From: CAZLMG01 sp964560765
GTDB taxonomy: Bacteria > Bdellovibrionota_B > Oligoflexia > Oligoflexales > CAZLMG01
Assembly: GCA_964560765.1 (NCBI GenBank)
Contig: CAZLMG010000010.1
Coordinates: forward strand, 65,559-129,558
Direction of reading: 5' to 3'
Length of the DNA stretch: 64,000 bases
Positions 34,244 through 43,608 of the stretch are shown here, piece after piece. The notes beneath the pieces are model-generated. The model had not been told where the DNA came from. It did no database searches and saw nothing but the letters and a program-made list of their open reading frames with translations. The translations under genes and the position numbers were made by a program. Position 1 is the stretch's first letter, and every line of letters starts with the position of its first letter.

Positions 34244-35392
34244 ATGCTGAAGGCACGCATCATCAGAGCTTGCATCTTGTCGATGACATTTGCTTGCCCC
34301 GCAGCGGCATATGCTGATGGCTTAGAAGCTGTCATGTTAGCACCCGAAAATCCGGCATCTTTTCTCAATTCTCCCCAAATTTTCGTGCTCAATAATGGTG
34401 TGTACTCGCGTTTCTCACCGGGAGAGCTTGGAGACTTTATTGATGGCGACAGCGCGTTAATGAATGCTTATCGAATGGCGGGAGTGCCCGTGCAGTTGGT
34501 AAGCAATCACGGACATAGCCCGGAAAGTGTGCAACGACTGCATGCGGTTGTTCCACCGACGAGGCGCGGGTTCCTACACTCCTCAGCGTGCGGATGGCGT
34601 GGTTCTGACGGACTCACATGGAGCCAGCTACGGCCAGGTACATCTGTAGTGGCGACCAATCCCGGATATGTGACATATAGCATCGACCTTAGCCCTGATC
34701 AAAATCTAACGGTTTTTGCTGAACCGGGTTTGCTGCATCGATTGACGAACGGTCGCTATGGCAATTACAAGCTGGCACACCCCGAACAGGCCCTAGGTGT
34801 CTATCGTAATGGCGTTCGCGTCACCAATGTTTCCCAACCCCAGCGTCTCATGCCAGAGGGCTCTTACTATTACACACCGGATGGTTATGTAGCAGGTACA
34901 CGCAGGCATCTTCCCAACAGCCCTTATCTCGGGGATGGACGCCGCAATTTAGTCACACCTGACAGGCCTCCCTCTCTCGACAGGTGCCGAGTATCAGGAC
35001 TTGGTCCCCGACGCTCGTCGTCCTTTGCACCACGTTTGCCGTCGCCTCATGTTGCGATACCTACAGCTGTTGCCACCCTCGCTGCGGATGGACATACGGG
35101 CGATATCTTGAACGAAGCAGGATACCACGAGGCCTATCGGCGAGCCGTCGCTAGCGGTGATTCGCGCCTTGCTGCTGCGGTTCACTCGCGCGCTGCCAGC
35201 TGGGGATACAACGTCCTTGATCCCAATTTTGCCGAGCACTTCCGCAGCCGCAACCAGGGGTATGGCAACATGCTCTCACAGCCTGCTAACTGGTTCTTTG
35301 GCTACAGCCACACGCCCGAGAGCTATCTGGCCTATCACGATCCCGATCTACCGAATCGTATCTTGAGCCAAATAAGGCGCGAACTATTTTAG
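34244..35392 (+). CDS. Exported protein of unknown function
   Basis: A 382-residue protein from the ATG at 34244, which has GAGGGA just upstream; an earlier in-frame start would push the signal peptide inward. The signal peptide ends AAAYA (about residue 23). The mature part has three Cys, many Pro, Gly and Tyr residues, and blocks such as LRPGTSVVATNPGYVTYSID and RLMPEGSYYYTPDGYVAGTR that suggest beta structure. A helical C-terminus contains ILNEAGYHEAYRRAVASGD. I do not recognise a family. It is monocistronic between two oppositely oriented lipoprotein genes. Confidence 0.7.
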   Translation: MLKARIIRACILSMTFACPAAAYADGLEAVMLAPENPASFLNSPQIFVLNNGVYSRFSPGELGDFIDGDSALMNAYRMAGVPVQLVSNHGHSPESVQRLHAVVPPTRRGFLHSSACGWRGSDGLTWSQLRPGTSVVATNPGYVTYSIDLSPDQNLTVFAEPGLLHRLTNGRYGNYKLAHPEQALGVYRNGVRVTNVSQPQRLMPEGSYYYTPDGYVAGTRRHLPNSPYLGDGRRNLVTPDRPPSLDRCRVSGLGPRRSSSFAPRLPSPHVAIPTAVATLAADGHTGDILNEAGYHEAYRRAVASGDSRLAAAVHSRAASWGYNVLDPNFAEHFRSRNQGYGNMLSQPANWFFGYSHTPESYLAYHDPDLPNRILSQIRRELF

Positions 35393-35540
35393 CGGTGCGA
35401 GCGGTTGTAGAGGATCGCTTGAATGAGGCACTCGCTCCACCATCCGCCAGAGGTTTGAGCAGCATACGGGCGAGATTAGACCAGAGAGACGCAACTACAC
35501 CCACAAGCATGGCAGGGTAGTTGCGCTTGACCACGTGAGC

Positions 35541-36530
35541 TTACTGCTCAACGCAAGCTAGACTGCCCGTTACACCGCACCCGGGAGCCCCGCCAGCCAA
35601 CCAATGCGTCGCTGTAAGGTAGTAAGGGTTTGCCACCATCCCGTCGGCAGTCGTGCCGGTTGCGGTCCAGGCGGTGCAGTTATTGCCTGTCGATTGCCAA
35701 GTTGAGTCAAAGCCTCCCCAGATTGGGTAGTTAGACGTCGGATCTAGTACCGCCAGGATCGGGTCTGGCAAAATACCGTTGGCATCAGTTACGCCGATCA
35801 ATGTCCCGTCTTTGCGACCATACGGCGTGCTTGGCGCGAATACCCAATCAACCTGCCCGGTTGTTCCGGTAGACACGCATCTAGGCGAGGTGCAAGCCTT
35901 GCGCCAGTTCGAGCCAGCGATCATTGCTTTATAGGTAGAACCATCCGTCGGTTTGCCAGCATCGGATTCGCAGTAGGCGTCAACTGCTGCAGCATTAGCG
36001 AAAGAAGCAGCCATTCTGGTAGTCGTGACAAAAATGCGCTTCGGAAGTGTGGCTTGTTCTGCTGGCTCATAAATTGAGCTCTTACCCTCGCTATTGGTAA
36101 CTACCACGACGACCGCATAGGTCGTTGCAATAGTCAGTCCGGTTATTGTTTCACTCGTAACTGTTGACGCGAGTTCATCGATGACCGCACTACCTGTGAT
36201 CGCATTTGCCTCAGCAACGGAATCGATATCATTCGCCGACAAAGCGTAGACAACTTTATAGGTAAAGCTCTTTTCGCCCGGATCAGTAGCTGCACCCCAA
36301 CTGACTGTGAAGCTGGTTGGTGTCACGTCCGAAAACGTTATCGCGGCTCCCGGTTCTGGTGCACCAGGCTCAACCTCGTTTCCAGAACCACCGTCGGTAC
36401 CACCGCCTGCAGTTTTAGCAGTGTCCTCTTCTTCTGCTTCCGCTTCTACTTCTGCTTCTTCTTCGCCGCATGCGCCCAAGCCAGCTGCGAACAAGATTAC
36501 CATTGCCAGAGAAATTGCGCGCCTGACCAT
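35541..36530 (-). CDS. Lipoprotein with FnIII domain and DUF1554-like C-terminus
   Basis: A 329-residue lipoprotein. The leader ends GLGAC (Cys at 21) and is followed by a Glu/Ala-rich linker (EEEAEVEAEAEEEDT) and a Gly-rich spacer. Residues 62-165 are an FnIII domain (ITFSDVTPTSFTVSWGAATD, TITGLTIATTYAVVVV). The C-terminal 160 residues open with RIFVTTTRMAASF and contain DAYCESDAG, YKAMIAGSNWRKA and WVFAPSTPYGRKDG, which match the DUF1554 pattern of Leptospira- and Bdellovibrio-type surface proteins. Six Cys in this part could pair. Surface display is expected; function is unknown. Confidence 0.8.
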   Translation of the reverse strand: MVRRAISLAMVILFAAGLGACGEEEAEVEAEAEEEDTAKTAGGGTDGGSGNEVEPGAPEPGAAITFSDVTPTSFTVSWGAATDPGEKSFTYKVVYALSANDIDSVAEANAITGSAVIDELASTVTSETITGLTIATTYAVVVVVTNSEGKSSIYEPAEQATLPKRIFVTTTRMAASFANAAAVDAYCESDAGKPTDGSTYKAMIAGSNWRKACTSPRCVSTGTTGQVDWVFAPSTPYGRKDGTLIGVTDANGILPDPILAVLDPTSNYPIWGGFDSTWQSTGNNCTAWTATGTTADGMVANPYYLTATHWLAGGAPGCGVTGSLACVEQ

Positions 36531-36741
36531 AGTTGACCTCTTTGAGATTCAGCCAACAGCATCGGACAGTGCGCGACTTTCTTTAGAGAAAGTTCAATTC
36601 ATCAAGAGCTAGGCCTGGTTGTGGTGTATTCGCAATAATCAGCTATAAACTGGTGTCGTTAACTGTGCTTTGGGTATCCCCTAAGCGATCTGGGGCACCA
36701 TCCTTTCTAGTGTAGCTCGCGCCCTGGAAGTTGTTAAGGGG

Positions 36742-37752
36742 TTGGAAGTGACATGGGCGAATCACTACTTCATCCACGCCGTGGAGAAAGTACAGCCAAG
36801 TTGGGGGCTCAATGCGGCCCGCGTTCTTGATACTGCAGGGACTGGTGCAGGGCACCTGGAGCACATGCCAAGCCACATCTACTTTAGGGTCGGCAGATAC
36901 TGGGACACCGCCCGCGTCAATCGCCGGGCGATTGATGTCGATGAACAGTATCGCCAGGCGTGTGATCCAACTGATATCTATGGGCACATGTACATTCCCC
37001 ATAACATGGATTTTTATGTCGCAGCTGCCAGCATGTTGGGTAGGAAGGCCGACGCCTTGCGCGAGGCCGAGCGATTAGCGAATTATGCACGGCCGCTAGC
37101 AGCTTTGCATCCAGAAATGGCGGAACTTCAGCAGTTCCTCGCCACGCCCCAGTTGGTGCGCGTTCAGTTCGGCATGTGGGGTGAAATTCTTACGCAACCC
37201 CTGCCAGAAACCAACCTGCCATACGCTCGTGCCTTACACCACTACGCGCGGGCCGTCGCTTTCATAAATCAGCGGCAGATGGATCAGGCTGCACACGCCA
37301 TCACTGAATTGGCAGCTGCCATCGATACACCCCAGATTCAGCAAGCGAGGGTGATGTATGTCAATTCCGCAGCGGATATTCTAAGCATCGCTCGCGATGA
37401 GTCCAGGGGCCTATTCCTCGAAGCGACGAGCCAAGACGCTGCGGCAGTGGCCTTGCTCGCTGCTGCCGCCCACAAGCAAGAGTCGTTGAACTATATGGAG
37501 CCGCCTCCTTGGTTTCGATCGGTCCGAAGGATACTAGGCAGCCACTATTTGCAACGAGGAAACTTCAAAGAGGCGGAGTTGCAGTTCCGCGCCGACTTAC
37601 GCCAATTGCCAGAAAATGGCTGGGGCTTGCTTGGTCTGAAAATGACTCTAGATGGTCAGGGCCATGCCGACGATTCCAATGCGATTCGCGAGCGATTTGA
37701 TAAAGCCTGGGAACATGCGGATATCGAACTCGCGTTACCCGTCATTCACTAA
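36742..37752 (+). pseudogene. N-terminally truncated tetratricopeptide-repeat protein
   Basis: The 336 codons encode the C-terminal half of a TPR-type family whose full members are about 550 residues. HYFIHAVEKVQPSWGLNAA, GAGHLEHMPSHIYFRVGRYW and HNMDFYVAAASMLGRKADAL are conserved blocks that normally lie in the middle of the protein. The frame opens at a TTG inside that conserved region without a ribosome binding site, and no matching sequence is found upstream. The 5' half has been lost, probably by recombination. It could still be expressed as a short protein, but remnant status is more likely. Confidence 0.65.
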
Positions 37753-37800
37753 CTTAACCGCTGCGCGATACGCCGCATCGAGGTATCGCGCGCCCAATGC

Positions 37801-37923
37801 TTAGAGCTCTGTCGTAGGCAGGTCAAAGAGAACTAGGTTGCTCTTTCTCGTACGGAGGAATCCCGTGCGATCTGCTGCATACTGCTGGGGACCTGTGCTC
37901 TGCTCATAGTCACTTTCATCTTT
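37801..37923 (-). pseudogene. 3' remnant of a lipoprotein gene
   Basis: On the minus strand the last codons read GFLRTRKSNLVLFDLPTTEL followed by TAA. This matches the C-terminus of the lipoprotein at 39701-41458 (GFDGKLSNLVLYDPPDPIL), and the DNA around the SNLVL codons is also similar. Only about 40 codons are recognisable, so it appears to be the tail of a lost paralogue, left between the truncated TPR gene and the transglutaminase-like gene. Confidence 0.45.
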
Positions 37924-37972
37924 TCGCAAAGTCACGCCGATATTCAACTTTTTAGACCAAGATATCCGTGGC

Positions 37973-38734
37973 TTGCAGGCTTTCCTCAAAGCCATTTCCC
38001 TACCCAACAGCACTTCTAGCGACGTGTGCGTCTCCTGCAAGGTACCCTACGTTGAGGGAAGCAGCGGCTACGGCGGAATGCAGCCTGATTATTACATTGA
38101 CGAGAACTCGCGCGAGATCAAGCTCATCTTGGACTACGGAAAGAGAGTAAGTACCGAGGAAGGAACCATCTGGGAAAAGATTTCGCGCCTGCATACCTTC
38201 GTGAACGAACAGCTACGGAAAAAGGAATACGATGCACCCGAGTATGTCGCGACGGCAAAGCGTTATCGAGAGACCGGCGGTAATGTGCCGCTGTCGGAAT
38301 ATCTGGTATGTGGTGCTTGCGTTTGTCGTGAACACGCACTTATCACACATTTGCTGCTGAAAGCAGCTGGGATACAAAATTTTTACGTGTACGCGCAAAT
38401 TAGACGATCCAGCAGATACGACAATTTTGATATTACGGAGGATCACGCATTTACGGTTATCAAAGTGGCGGGACGGTATTGGGTTGTTGATTTTTACTAC
38501 TGGGGCTTTCATGGTTTTCAACTAGAAGACCTGATGTCGGAGCGGGGGATCACGGAAAGTTCTGAGAGCTCTCCCGTCGCACGTCCTGGCCCAGGTTTTC
38601 GTCGAATCATCAAGATCAACAGGTTTCCCAGAATCTGGATCAAGCAAGAAGATGCTGAGGGACTTGCAAATGTAGAGATTACTCTGCCAAACGGCTGTGA
38701 ATTGATGAGCTTTCAGTTGCGAAATTCGCCCTAG
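37973..38734 (+). CDS. Transglutaminase-like cysteine protease/amidase
   Basis: A 253-residue protein with a papain-like transglutaminase fold. A Cys-x-Glu-x-Ala motif in VCREHALITHLLLKAAGI puts the nucleophile at Cys118. EDHAFTVI gives His158 and RYWVVDFYY gives Asp173, so the triad is complete and correctly ordered. Possible roles include hydrolysis or cross-linking of peptide amides. The open frame extends upstream to 37910 without an ATG, and the TTG at 37973 has no ribosome binding site. The true start may be lost or non-standard. No signal peptide is visible, which is odd for this family and fits 5' truncation by the nearby rearrangement. Confidence 0.6.
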   Translation: MQAFLKAISLPNSTSSDVCVSCKVPYVEGSSGYGGMQPDYYIDENSREIKLILDYGKRVSTEEGTIWEKISRLHTFVNEQLRKKEYDAPEYVATAKRYRETGGNVPLSEYLVCGACVCREHALITHLLLKAAGIQNFYVYAQIRRSSRYDNFDITEDHAFTVIKVAGRYWVVDFYYWGFHGFQLEDLMSERGITESSESSPVARPGPGFRRIIKINRFPRIWIKQEDAEGLANVEITLPNGCELMSFQLRNSP

Positions 38735-39212
38735 CAAAAAATGTTCGCTCGAACTCGCCGCGGACCGTCTGTCGCGAGACAGTCGCAATCAGAATGGGAT
38801 AACTAGGCGCTGGTGCGCCAAAGTGCGGGTGCCGCACCGACCGCACGATTAATCAGTCGAAAATGCTACGGGTCGACACCAAACAGGGAATAAATCGTAT
38901 TCATGATACTGTGCATCGATAGGTAGTGTGTTGGGTCATTAGATAATTGCCCACGGACAAGCAACTTTCTTGCCAGACGCCAATAGCTCCATTTCCCGAA
39001 TGACTTTCTATTCGCCACTCTAAAGTGGAGGGACGCTGCAGATAATTGTTTACGTTTAGCAAAACCCAAACACATTGATGCTCAGACCGCGGGGAAGTCG
39101 TTGACTCATAAACCATTGTGGCTGTAGGTAGCGGCCATCAAACTCTTGGCGCTGTTTTATAACCACGTTGTGTGGGTATCAAGCAGGCTGAAACCAGAAG
39201 GAATCGCATGTT
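38735..39212. other. Intergenic region without a recognisable gene
   Basis: About 480 bases between the transglutaminase-like gene and a small exported protein gene. Short minus-strand frames (for example at 38866-39075) have no ribosome binding site and no protein-like composition. A promoter for the rightward gene should lie near 39120-39200. It may hold debris from lost genes. Confidence 0.5.
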
Positions 39213-39641
39213 ATGCTAAAGAGACTAAGTTTGTCTGCAATGTTGTTATCGCTACTGATATCCTCGTCTGCGCTTGCTTCCAATGCTCTCGTATTCTCGG
39301 GTGTAGCGGATTGCGGTTGGGCGCAAGACTGGCCACGAGATCGCGAGTTCTCGATGTGGAATGAGAACTGCCGAGTCTCTTTATCCCTCCTTCCGACGGA
39401 GAGATTCACTAACGGCACAAGCTCTGGCGACGTCGAATGGCAGATTAGTGACATGATTTTTGTCGGCAGATACTTCCGAAGCGGCTCAACGATCGAAATA
39501 TATTTCAACAATGCAGAATATCGAGGCCCACGGATTGTTTCGTATAGCACTGGCCGCTTGCGTCGACCGGCGACCATCGGTATCTCAGTCCCAGTTGGCG
39601 GAAACTACTACCGAAACATTACATTGACCCAAGTCAACTAA
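39213..39641 (+). CDS. Small exported protein of unknown function
   Basis: A 142-residue protein with a signal peptide of 22 residues (MLKRLSLSAMLLSLLISSSA, then LA). The mature part has two Cys, about 20 residues apart (ADCGWAQD and NENCRVSL), a likely disulfide, and alternating polar and hydrophobic residues typical of a small beta sandwich (STIEIYFNNAEYRGPRIVSY). No family is recognised. It faces the 3' end of the next lipoprotein gene. Confidence 0.65.
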   Translation: MLKRLSLSAMLLSLLISSSALASNALVFSGVADCGWAQDWPRDREFSMWNENCRVSLSLLPTERFTNGTSSGDVEWQISDMIFVGRYFRSGSTIEIYFNNAEYRGPRIVSYSTGRLRRPATIGISVPVGGNYYRNITLTQVN

Positions 39642-39700
39642 ACTCGACGAAGCGCTATAGAGGCAATCGACAGTGCGGCTGGGAGCAGTCGTGATGAAGT

Positions 39701-41458
39701 TTACAAAATTGGATCCGGCGGGTCATAGAGAACCAAGTTGCTCAATTTTCCGTCGAAACCAGCTCCAGCGATCCACTTCAGCGCGATTTTTCCCGACCCC
39801 GGCGTAAATATACCGTATTGAACGACTCGGTGCTGCTCAACGGAATAAGGCGCCATAAATATGATGTGGATCCTTCCGTCTACTTGTCGTTGAGCTTGCA
39901 GATTCGCATACGTGAAGTTGGAAACTTCAGCCGCAAGCTCCATGGTCACGACTTCAACATCTACGGCGCCAGCCGAGGTCACCGTCGCATACCACATATG
40001 TGCCGAGGATCTACTTCGATAAATCAGATGCATGGTCCCTGACGCGTCGAGCTGCATGTATGGTGGCGATTGACGAGAGATAGTCGGAAAATCGGCCGCA
40101 TCTGGCGGCGTGATAAGGAAATGGCTAATCGTATCTGGGCTAACTGTTTCCGACGCTATCAACCGCCCATACACCAGCCTAGATGTATCCGGATTCGATT
40201 GGCCATCCTCATGACAGGCGATGGCAAAGTGAACAACATCATTGTCATCCACAATCGTTGCGCCAGAGGTTAGGACTTGATTGCACGGCTCACCTTCGAG
40301 ATATAACTCTGCATGAACTTGACTGGCCGAGCCGACACTAGGGTCAATCAGATTCACAGTGGCCGGTGTATGTTTCGAAATTGCACCCATCAACACTCGC
40401 TTCTGGCTCAAGCTGCCGGCGTGCAAGTCGTCGGCGCGACTCGCGAGTGTGAACTTCGAAAAGTTACCTGATGCAGATGCCCGACGTTGGATCTCAAAGT
40501 CAGGTTCATCGTAGCCGGTGAAGCCATTCAGGGCTATCGTGATTTCGTTAGCACCGTCGTTCCATATCTGAATGTCAACGATGGCGTTATCCTGACCGTA
40601 GCCCCAGGTGGTGTCGTAGGCGCCTCTTTGTGTCCAGGTAGCGTCAGTTTGCCGCTCACTTATTTTAACTACGCCTGTTCCAGCGATAAAGCTGCCATCA
40701 TTTCGAGGAAGCTGCCTCAGGACGAGGGTAGAGGAATAAGCCTCGCCAACTTCCACAACCTCGCTAGTCCAATCTCCCCGTAGATTGCTGCTGCCAATGG
40801 CGTTGGTAATAAATCTTGTGGACTCCGAACCATTATAGACGCCGCCAAGGACGTCGCCAGTAAAAAGAAATGCCACCGTACCGGCAAAGGCCTTGTAGCC
40901 TGCGTCTAGCGGCAGCGCGGGGGCGACTACCAGCGCAGTACATGGAAGTCTTGCATCAGCGGCATCGAAGGTAATGGTGAGAGACAGTCCATCCGGACTT
41001 AGACTAGTGTCGCTTTGCATGATGAAAGTTCGCGCTTGAATATGCTTTTCTTCGCCCGCCCAGCTGCCACTCTCAATCTCAGAGGCGAACTCAGAGCAAG
41101 CCTTGCCAAGTGGGGGGGCATACACAGCGACAGCATACTCACCGCTCGGGGGTGCTGTATTGAGCGAGATGACGGCAGAACCGTCGGTGGCCACCTGACT
41201 GAATGGCGCAATGATAATGTCGGAAAACAACTGATCTGCAGGTTGAAATCCAAAATAGCTGCGATCGATCAGGTATCCGGGGAGTGCATCCGGGTTCTCG
41301 TTTGCTTTGCGGCTTGAGGGGGGCCGATTTTCGGCGGTGTTAGAAGACGCTCGCGTGCAATTGAGCACGGCCGCCAAGGCCGCAATCGCCACCAAGACGG
41401 ATCGCACGTGCCCAAGTGAACTTGAGAGACCGTCACGGAGTGGTCGTGATTGGCGCAT
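39701..41458 (-). CDS. Large lipoprotein with propeller-like C-terminal half
   Basis: A 585-residue lipoprotein. The leader (ALAAVLNC, Cys near 34) is preceded by an unusually long, positively charged n-region. Residues 60-330 look like beta-rich domains with several Cys. Residues 390-585 contain repeated BNR/propeller-like strands (GATIVDDNDVVHFAIACHED, DASGTMHLIYRSRSSAHMWY, VDGRIHIIFMAPYS), as in six-bladed sialidase-type propellers. A similar architecture occurs in the lipoprotein at 58835-60685. Its C-terminal motif SNLVLYDPP recurs in the remnant at 37801. The role is unknown; it is probably exposed on the cell surface. Confidence 0.7.
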   Translation of the reverse strand: MRQSRPLRDGLSSSLGHVRSVLVAIAALAAVLNCTRASSNTAENRPPSSRKANENPDALPGYLIDRSYFGFQPADQLFSDIIIAPFSQVATDGSAVISLNTAPPSGEYAVAVYAPPLGKACSEFASEIESGSWAGEEKHIQARTFIMQSDTSLSPDGLSLTITFDAADARLPCTALVVAPALPLDAGYKAFAGTVAFLFTGDVLGGVYNGSESTRFITNAIGSSNLRGDWTSEVVEVGEAYSSTLVLRQLPRNDGSFIAGTGVVKISERQTDATWTQRGAYDTTWGYGQDNAIVDIQIWNDGANEITIALNGFTGYDEPDFEIQRRASASGNFSKFTLASRADDLHAGSLSQKRVLMGAISKHTPATVNLIDPSVGSASQVHAELYLEGEPCNQVLTSGATIVDDNDVVHFAIACHEDGQSNPDTSRLVYGRLIASETVSPDTISHFLITPPDAADFPTISRQSPPYMQLDASGTMHLIYRSRSSAHMWYATVTSAGAVDVEVVTMELAAEVSNFTYANLQAQRQVDGRIHIIFMAPYSVEQHRVVQYGIFTPGSGKIALKWIAGAGFDGKLSNLVLYDPPDPIL

Positions 41459-41760
41459 TATGAAATTCCCCTGATTCTTAGTCTATCGGCGAATGAGATG
41501 GATGACTTAACTCAGCAACTTATGCGCCAAGGAGGGCAAGTCGTGGGGTTGGGCCAAGTTGCTGTGATTGCTTAGGCTGGATCGCTGCCGCCGATCGTAG
41601 ATCTGACATGCACACTGCGGAATAGGACCTAACCAGATGTAATGTAAGGTGGTAAAGTTAAGTTTGACCTGGTGCTGACGGTCAGCGCCGGATCGAGCGA
41701 CGGATATAAACGATGATATCCGCCGGTTATCAGCTTGGTCGGGCTTCGACGCCCACTCGA
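41459..41760. other. Intergenic region, nothing recognised
   Basis: About 300 bases between two leftward lipoprotein genes. No protein-like frame is found on either strand. The right end, near 41680-41760, is rich in CG steps and short inverted repeats; the left end presumably holds the promoter of the propeller-type lipoprotein. Confidence 0.45.
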
Positions 41761-43593
41761 CTACTCTGGCAGAGGCCTGTCCTGACGAACGGCGTTATAG
41801 CCACTGCGAGCCGGATCAAGCATGGTCATGGGATCCGCGACATTGGATGTGCTGAGCCACTGACCTGAAACCTGCCCCGGGCGAGTTGGATCGTCGTAAG
41901 CAGTCGTCTGCTCGGTCAACATTCGCCCGTTGACGCCCCACCTTTCTGTCATCTTGGTCACGATGCCGTTTGGATCCTTTTCGGCAGTAACCTCTTCTTC
42001 AACGCTAACCCCGTTACGCGCCATGATGACTTTTCCGGCTTTGCCTTCCTCGTCATAGACATATGTTGCCACAAGACCGTCTGGATAAGTAATGCGAATG
42101 GGACGATCTTTTCCATCGTATTCTACAGCTGTGGTTAACCCCAATGGGTCGGTCGTGGATGTCACATTGCCACGAGCATCGTAGGTGAATTCTTGAGTGT
42201 GACCAAATTCGTTTGTCGCCAAGGCCACCCGACCATCGCTATTGTAAACTGTTCGCTGTTTCAACTTGCCCGCATGATCCCTGACTTCCGTCAGTCGACC
42301 AGCCGAGTCGTACTGCATGGTCTGTTGCGTGCTGCCGTTAAATTTCAGCTCGATCAAGTCCCCCTCACCATCATAAATATAGTCCCAAATGTACTCCCGA
42401 TCGCCGCCCACTTTCTTTTGCGTGATGCGTATAACGCGGCCAGACTGATCGTAAGTCCATCGCTTCTCCATGTTGCTGGCATCACGCTGGGCAACCAGTC
42501 GCCCTGCTGCATACTCGAACTGGGTTTGTACGCCAATCGGGTCGATAACCGTCACCACATCACCATCCGCATTGCGCAGATACTCAGTGGTCAAGCCGTC
42601 CTGGACAATCTTGGTTAAAAGTCCGTTGGTGAAAAATTGGTGTGCGTAATTCATCCCGTCGGTTACTTTGACATTGTCCGCTTCGCGAATGACATGTGTG
42701 ACCTGACTGAAATGCAGAGTCTTCTCAAGCAGTCCATTCGCGTCGAAAGCATAGTGTGTGTCAACTCCACCTGGGTCCCGAACCAGACGCACCAGCCCGC
42801 TGCCATGGTACTTAACGGCATAATGCGCGCCACCCGCTTCTGCGTGTTCGTAATTGAGACGCGCTAGGCGACTTTCTTCGTACCTCAGGGAAATCTTCAC
42901 GCCTTCGCTGTCCGTAATCTCTGTAATCAGACCAGGAACGCCCTGCACAAAGTTATAGGATTTGCCTTTGGCATCCGTAATCTGTTGCAGTCGGTGGCCT
43001 TGACGCACAATACTCATGGACTTGCCGTCGCGAGCCACCACCTCCGTCAAGACATAACTATTTTGGACTGGCATGGAAAAGTTCCAAACGAGGCCGCTGT
43101 TGAATGTAACGGACGCTTCATTACCATCGATAACAACACGGGCATCGCGCAAACGATTATCGGTTACAACTCCCTCACCACCCGCCAAGTCAATTCGGAT
43201 TACGGTAGCGTTGCCTAGAGTCAAAATGGCTTCCGTCGCCGATAAAACATCCAAATCGATCATCAAGCTATGACGAAAACCCCGGCTAAAGCCGTCATTG
43301 TCGGCGTAAAGACTATTATAGTGCAGTGCGCCGCCTCCGGACTCTGGTGTGAGCGGCAAGTCGAAGGCCACGTTACCCGTACAAGTTCCATCACCCCAGT
43401 ATTCAGATCGGGGTGTGCCTGGAACCTGCTGGCATCCTTTTGCACTGCTATCTGCAAACGCCAGTTCAGCATTGGCCTTTTGGGCAATGCGTGCCGATGT
43501 TTCTTTGTCTCGCGTCGGACGCTTCGTACACCCAGCTAGGGCGAATACTGTGAGTATAAAGTACATACCGGAATAAAAAGCCAACCCTCTCAT
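41761..43593 (-). CDS. RHS/YD-repeat lipoprotein
   Basis: A 610-residue lipoprotein with lipobox ALAGC (Cys near 22). After an N-terminal domain with FDLPLTPESGGGALHYNSLY, which resembles the start of RHS/teneurin-type shells, at least ten YD-type repeats follow (YDQSGRVIRIT, YDSAGRLTEVRDHAG, FTYDARGNVTSTTDPLGL, VEYDGKDRPIRITYPDG). These repeats normally wind into a hollow beta cocoon. The protein ends about 100 residues later without the RHS core motif (PxGRxD) and without a toxin tip, so it is a shell without obvious cargo, or it pairs with another protein. GGAGGGG precedes the start. The Ig-like exported gene ends 15 bases upstream, so the two form an operon. Confidence 0.8.
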   Translation of the reverse strand: MRGLAFYSGMYFILTVFALAGCTKRPTRDKETSARIAQKANAELAFADSSAKGCQQVPGTPRSEYWGDGTCTGNVAFDLPLTPESGGGALHYNSLYADNDGFSRGFRHSLMIDLDVLSATEAILTLGNATVIRIDLAGGEGVVTDNRLRDARVVIDGNEASVTFNSGLVWNFSMPVQNSYVLTEVVARDGKSMSIVRQGHRLQQITDAKGKSYNFVQGVPGLITEITDSEGVKISLRYEESRLARLNYEHAEAGGAHYAVKYHGSGLVRLVRDPGGVDTHYAFDANGLLEKTLHFSQVTHVIREADNVKVTDGMNYAHQFFTNGLLTKIVQDGLTTEYLRNADGDVVTVIDPIGVQTQFEYAAGRLVAQRDASNMEKRWTYDQSGRVIRITQKKVGGDREYIWDYIYDGEGDLIELKFNGSTQQTMQYDSAGRLTEVRDHAGKLKQRTVYNSDGRVALATNEFGHTQEFTYDARGNVTSTTDPLGLTTAVEYDGKDRPIRITYPDGLVATYVYDEEGKAGKVIMARNGVSVEEEVTAEKDPNGIVTKMTERWGVNGRMLTEQTTAYDDPTRPGQVSGQWLSTSNVADPMTMLDPARSGYNAVRQDRPLPE

Positions 43594-43608
43594 TTCCCCT
43601 CCACCGCA

